The notes under the pieces: generated by a model
Told to the model about the DNA's origin: nothing
Databases searched by the model: none
The model's input: only the letters and a program-made list of their open reading frames with translations
Shown here: positions 5,963 through 8,867 of the stretch, one piece after another
Layout of the letters: each line of letters begins with the position of its first letter
Position numbering within the stretch: position 1 is the stretch's first letter
Position numbers and translations under genes: made by a program
DNA from: Dehalococcoidia bacterium
GTDB taxonomy: Bacteria; Chloroflexota; Dehalococcoidia; Dehalococcoidales; DAOWLH01
NCBI GenBank assembly: GCA_030643515.1
Contig: DAOWLH010000097.1
Location: 1-8,867 of the forward strand
Direction: 5' to 3'
DNA length: 8,867 nucleotides

Positions 5963-5989
5963 TTCGGGTGCCTCCCTCTAGCCACCAGG
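5953..5989. terminator. 7-base inverted repeat spanning the nth/tatD convergent ends
   Basis: CCTGGTG (5953-5959) and CACCAGG (5983-5989) are perfect arms around a 23-base loop that contains both stop codons. No T-run follows on either strand. It resembles the hairpin at the other convergent junction in this window. Confidence 0.3.
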
Positions 5990-6784
5990 GTCGGGCGGGT
6001 TGAACAGCCGGCAGGCATTTTCACTCGTCTGCCGGGCAATCTCCTCAGGTGAGGCCCCGGTGATATCAGCCAGTACCCTGGCCGTCTCCCCCAGATAGGC
6101 CGGCTCATTTCGCTGCCCCCGTTTACTCTGCGGCGGCAGGAAGGGACTATCGGTTTCCAGAAGCAAGCGCTCCCTGGGCAGGCTGCGGACCAGCTCATGC
6201 AGATGGTCCCTGCCTGGATAGCCGATATAGGCACCAAATGAAAGAAAAAAGCCCATATCCAGATACTGACCGGCGGTGTCGCTGTCACCGCTGAAGCAGT
6301 GTGCCACTCCCCTCCCCCGGGGCGTATTGCCGGTATCAGCCCAACCGCGGAGAAGACGCAGCACCTCGCTATCCGCCTGGCGGCAGTGAATTATCACCGG
6401 CAATTTGAGTTCGGCAGCCAGTTCCAGTTGCCAGGCAAAGGCCGAAAGCTGTCCTTCCCGGGGTGACCGGTTTCGGTAGAAGTCAAGACCGATTTCGCCA
6501 ACGGCGACCACCTTCGCCTGCCGGGCCAGTTCAGCCAGACGGGCCATGTCCGCCTTTCCCACCCCGGCAGACTCATGCGGATGAATACCCACCGCAGCCA
6601 CCAGCCCGGTATGTTTCTCCGCCAGCTCAATAGCCCTCATGCTGGAATCAAGGTCGATGCCAACATTGACGATAGTGCTCACTCCCGAGTCCAACGCCCG
6701 GGCAATGACCTCATCCCGGTCTTCATCAAAATGAGGCATATAGAGATGGGCGTGGCTATCGGCCAGTGGAAATCTTGCTACCAT
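5978..6784 (-). CDS. tatD: TatD-family metal-dependent hydrolase/DNase
   Basis: A 268-residue cytosolic TIM-barrel metalloenzyme of the TatD family, known for 3'-5' exonuclease activity on DNA/RNA. Metal-site motifs: DSHAHLYMPHF with His11 and His13, GEIGLDFYR with Glu97, IIHCRQA with His133, AHCFSGD with His162, and LLETDSPFLPP with Asp212. NEPAYLG and SENACRLF near the end are also typical. I chose the ATG at 6784 because the family begins just before the DSHAH motif. The frame is open upstream to 6847, but the extra 21 residues would overlap nuoN and have no family likeness. The start lies seven bases after the nuoN stop with only a weak AGG site, so translation probably depends on re-initiation from nuoN. 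No tat export genes are near. Confidence 0.93.
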   Translation of the reverse strand: MVARFPLADSHAHLYMPHFDEDRDEVIARALDSGVSTIVNVGIDLDSSMRAIELAEKHTGLVAAVGIHPHESAGVGKADMARLAELARQAKVVAVGEIGLDFYRNRSPREGQLSAFAWQLELAAELKLPVIIHCRQADSEVLRLLRGWADTGNTPRGRGVAHCFSGDSDTAGQYLDMGFFLSFGAYIGYPGRDHLHELVRSLPRERLLLETDSPFLPPQSKRGQRNEPAYLGETARVLADITGASPEEIARQTSENACRLFNPPDPGG

Positions 6785-6791
6785 ATCTGGC

Positions 6792-8243
6792 CTATATACC
6801 GGCGGCCGCCCTGGCCAGCCCCATAAGAAAGGCCGGGGCAATACCAAAAGCCAGGATGCCCAGACTGGAAACGGCCAGCACCAGCTTCATAACTGGAGAG
6901 ACAGGCACTCTGTCATCAGTAGCCGGCTCACCAAGCCACATCACCCTGATTACCCTAAAGTAGTAGTAGGCCGCCACCACGCTGTTGATCACGGCGATAA
7001 TCACCAGCCACAGCAGGCCATTGGATACAGCTTCGCTGAAGATGTAGAACTTGGCTATAAAACCGATGGTCGGAGGCAGGCCGGCAAGGGAGATAAGGCC
7101 AAGCGTCAGGACTAAGGCCAGTAACGGAGACCGCTTTCCCATGCCGGCATAGTCCTTGATGAGATCACTGTTTAGCCTTCTGGAAATGGCGATAATGGCA
7201 ATAAAAGCCGCCAGGTCGGCCAAAACAAAGGCGGCTACGTAAAAGAGAAGGCTGCTCTGTCCAACCTGGCTTGATGCCGCGGACAGGCCAACAATGGCCA
7301 GGCCAATCATTATGTAACCGGAGTGGGCGATGCTGGAGTAGGCCAGCATGCGCTTAATGTTGGATTGAACGAGAGCGGTAGCGTTGCCCAGTATCATGCC
7401 GAGGGCGCTGAGCACGGCGAACGTCATCCCCCAGTTCTGGCTTAAAAGCTCTGGCAGCCCAAAAGCAGTGAAGAAGACCCTAAGGATGACGGCAAACCCG
7501 GCTGCCTTGCTGGCCACCGACAGGAAAAGGGTTATCGGTGTCGGCGCTCCTTCATAAACATCAGGGGCCCACATCTGAAAAGGAACGGCGGCTATCTTGA
7601 AACCGAAGCCGGCCATCATCAGCACCATGCCCAGTACAAGCCCCGGGATGACCGTCATACCCTCTGGTGATAGACCCCCAATTACCCGTGCAATTTCCGT
7701 AAGTTGAGTCTGGCCGGTAAAACCAAAGGTGAGCGCCATACCGAAAAGCAACACCGCCGAGGCGACCCCGCCCAGCAGAACAAACTTCAACGAGGCTTCG
7801 GTCGACCTGCTGTCTCTCAGGAAGCCGACCAGAACATAAAAGGAGATGGCTGTCAACTCCAGGGAGATAAATATGGTAATCAAATCAGTAGCCGCCGCCA
7901 TGAGCATCATGCCCAGTGTAGCCAGCAGCACCAGCGCCTGGTACTCGCCATGGAAGCGGGGGAATCTAGAGGCATAGTCCACCGAGGCCAGAATAACAAG
8001 GGCGGCAATGAACAAGAGCAGCACCTTGAAGAATAGAGCAAAACTATCAACAGCCAGCATACCGTTCCAGATAGCCTGAGGCTCACCGCCCCACATGGCC
8101 ACGGTAAAGCCAAAAGCGGTGGCTATGCCGGCTATGCTGACCACTGTTAGCCAGGTCCTGCGCCTGAGAAAAAGGTCGAGCAGGATGACAGCCAGGGCGG
8201 TGCCGGCTATAATCAGCTCAGGTATAAACAGCTCCAGGTTCAC
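6792..8243 (-). CDS. nuoN: NADH-quinone oxidoreductase (complex I) subunit N
   Basis: A 483-residue membrane subunit of complex I, one of the three antiporter-like proton-channel subunits, made of many hydrophobic helices. Functionally important charged residues of the family are in place: Glu129 in SLELTAISFYVLVGF, Lys216 in GFKIAAVPFQMWAPDVYEGAPTP, Lys246 in SVASKAAGF, Lys297 in NIKRMLAYSSIAHSGY, and Lys398 in GFIAKFYIF. Length is normal. I start it at GTG 8243 with AGGAG seven bases upstream. A TTG at 8264 in the same frame gives the longer version, but it overlaps the end of nuoM, begins with a charged MEDRRN segment, and spans the ribosome site itself. It lies ten bases after nuoM and seven before tatD, so all three are likely one transcript. 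Confidence 0.95.
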   Translation of the reverse strand: MNLELFIPELIIAGTALAVILLDLFLRRRTWLTVVSIAGIATAFGFTVAMWGGEPQAIWNGMLAVDSFALFFKVLLLFIAALVILASVDYASRFPRFHGEYQALVLLATLGMMLMAAATDLITIFISLELTAISFYVLVGFLRDSRSTEASLKFVLLGGVASAVLLFGMALTFGFTGQTQLTEIARVIGGLSPEGMTVIPGLVLGMVLMMAGFGFKIAAVPFQMWAPDVYEGAPTPITLFLSVASKAAGFAVILRVFFTAFGLPELLSQNWGMTFAVLSALGMILGNATALVQSNIKRMLAYSSIAHSGYIMIGLAIVGLSAASSQVGQSSLLFYVAAFVLADLAAFIAIIAISRRLNSDLIKDYAGMGKRSPLLALVLTLGLISLAGLPPTIGFIAKFYIFSEAVSNGLLWLVIIAVINSVVAAYYYFRVIRVMWLGEPATDDRVPVSPVMKLVLAVSSLGILAFGIAPAFLMGLARAAAGI

Positions 8244-8253
8244 CAGATTTCTC

Positions 8254-8867
8254 CTATCCTCCAAAAAGATTTGCTATGGGTGCAACGCCGGTCTTAAGCA
8301 CATCGGTCAATATCGCCGGGTAGATACCTACTACAAAGATAACCACCACAAAGACAGCACAGTACGCCTTCTCCAGCTTACTAGCATCGGCAACCCCGCT
8401 AAACTTGTCCCGAGCAGACCCAAAGAAGACCCGCTGCACCAGCCAGAGGACGTAGGCGGCCGCCAGAATAACACCGATAAGGCAGATAGCCGTAAAAATC
8501 TGAACCCCCCAAACAGTATCGCTTGAAAAAGCGCCCAGAAAGACAGAGACCTCGGCGATAAAACCGCTGGTAGAGGGCACCGCCATGGCACCCAGCGAGC
8601 CGATGATGAATATGGCGGCTACAACCGGCATCTGCTTTGCCAGGCCGCCCATCTTACCAATGGTCCGCTCCCCGGTATTGTGCATCACTATACCGGCGAC
8701 GGCAAATAGCAGCCCGGTGATAATGCCGTGGCTGAACATCTGCAAACCGGCCCCGGTTATACTCAGTTCGCCGAGGGCGAAGACGCCCAGCAGAACAAAG
8801 CCCATATGGCTGATACTGCTGTAGGCAATCAGCCTCTTTATATCGGTCTGCTTCAGTGTTACCGCGG
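8254..8867 (-). CDS. nuoM: NADH-quinone oxidoreductase (complex I) subunit M, C-terminal part
   Basis: The last 203 or so residues of the antiporter-like subunit M of complex I; the 5' part continues beyond the window, with the frame open to the edge. Seen are the TDIKRLIAYSSISHMGFVLLG block shared by NuoL/M/N, a following His-containing helix, GERTIGKMGGLAKQMP, and PSTSGFIAEVSVFLGAF, whose Glu matches the conserved Glu in the late helices of NuoM. The shared block alone would not separate M from L. The C-terminus, the length after the block, and the position directly before nuoN in the usual L-M-N order support M. Its last codons TTT-GGA-GGA-TAG lie just upstream of nuoN, so the gene end supplies purine-rich sequence near the next start. 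Confidence 0.92.
   Translation of the reverse strand, partial: AVTLKQTDIKRLIAYSSISHMGFVLLGVFALGELSITGAGLQMFSHGIITGLLFAVAGIVMHNTGERTIGKMGGLAKQMPVVAAIFIIGSLGAMAVPSTSGFIAEVSVFLGAFSSDTVWGVQIFTAICLIGVILAAAYVLWLVQRVFFGSARDKFSGVADASKLEKAYCAVFVVVIFVVGIYPAILTDVLKTGVAPIANLFGG

Noticed and set aside
6785..6847. Longer TatD N-terminus overlapping nuoN
   Set aside because: TatD proteins begin a few residues before the HxH motif; the extension is the antisense-free overlap of another gene's frame and lacks family likeness.
7704..8036. 110-codon plus-strand frame inside nuoN
   Set aside because: Antisense to hydrophobic helices, rich in Gln/Glu/Lys/Arg, with no domain.
8244..8264. TTG start giving a seven-residue longer NuoN
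   Set aside because: It overlaps the nuoM end and covers the AGGAG site that fits GTG 8243; the added charged residues do not fit the usual NuoN N-terminus.

Overview
This window looks like ordinary bacterial chromosome of moderately high GC. All recognisable genes are core or redox-related, and no mobile element, CRISPR array, rRNA or tRNA was seen. The mix suggests an anaerobic or oxygen-exposed bacterium of the Chloroflexota, plausibly Dehalococcoidia: rubrerythrin-type and archaeal-like Fe/Mn superoxide dismutase defence, a thioredoxin reductase without the classical NADPH signature, a cytosolic sulfite-oxidase-like molybdoenzyme, a small DUF5679-type zinc ribbon, and complex I genes. That placement is inferred from gene content only and was not tested by alignment.

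Layout. (1) Positions 1-2503, plus strand: the 3' part of a Cu+-transporting P1B-type ATPase (copA), a 107-residue thioredoxin-fold protein with a single N-terminal cysteine, and a 199-residue sulfite-oxidase-like molybdopterin protein. They are packed with gaps of 12 and 8 bases, so they are probably one operon. (2) Positions 2512-3438, minus strand: a thioredoxin reductase, convergent with the molybdoprotein and divergent from what follows. (3) Positions 3439-4912: a 238-base divergent regulatory region, then a rubrerythrin-like diiron protein and an Fe/Mn superoxide dismutase on the plus strand. The regulatory region has a good minus-strand promoter whose -35 box lies in an inverted repeat, and a 12-base perfect palindrome just after a possible plus-strand -10 box. 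(4) Positions 4937-5135: a promoter with a perfect TTGACA box and a 46-codon zinc-ribbon gene. (5) Positions 5318-5962: endonuclease III (nth). (6) Positions 5978-8867, minus strand: nuoM (partial) -> nuoN -> tatD, tightly spaced.

How the genes fit together. The centre is a small oxidative-stress and thiol-redox island. SOD removes superoxide, the rubrerythrin-like protein probably reduces peroxide, and the thioredoxin reductase supplies thiol reducing power. nth repairs oxidised pyrimidines. The left side handles copper export with thiol and molybdenum accessory proteins. The right side is the distal membrane arm of the proton-pumping complex I, followed by a TatD-family nuclease.

I found no convincing undescribed system. 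The points most worth checking are the symmetric elements in the trxB/rubrerythrin intergenic region, the unusual NAD(P)H-site region of the thioredoxin reductase, the His-for-Gln second-sphere residue of the SOD, and the single-cysteine thioredoxin-fold protein linked to copA.
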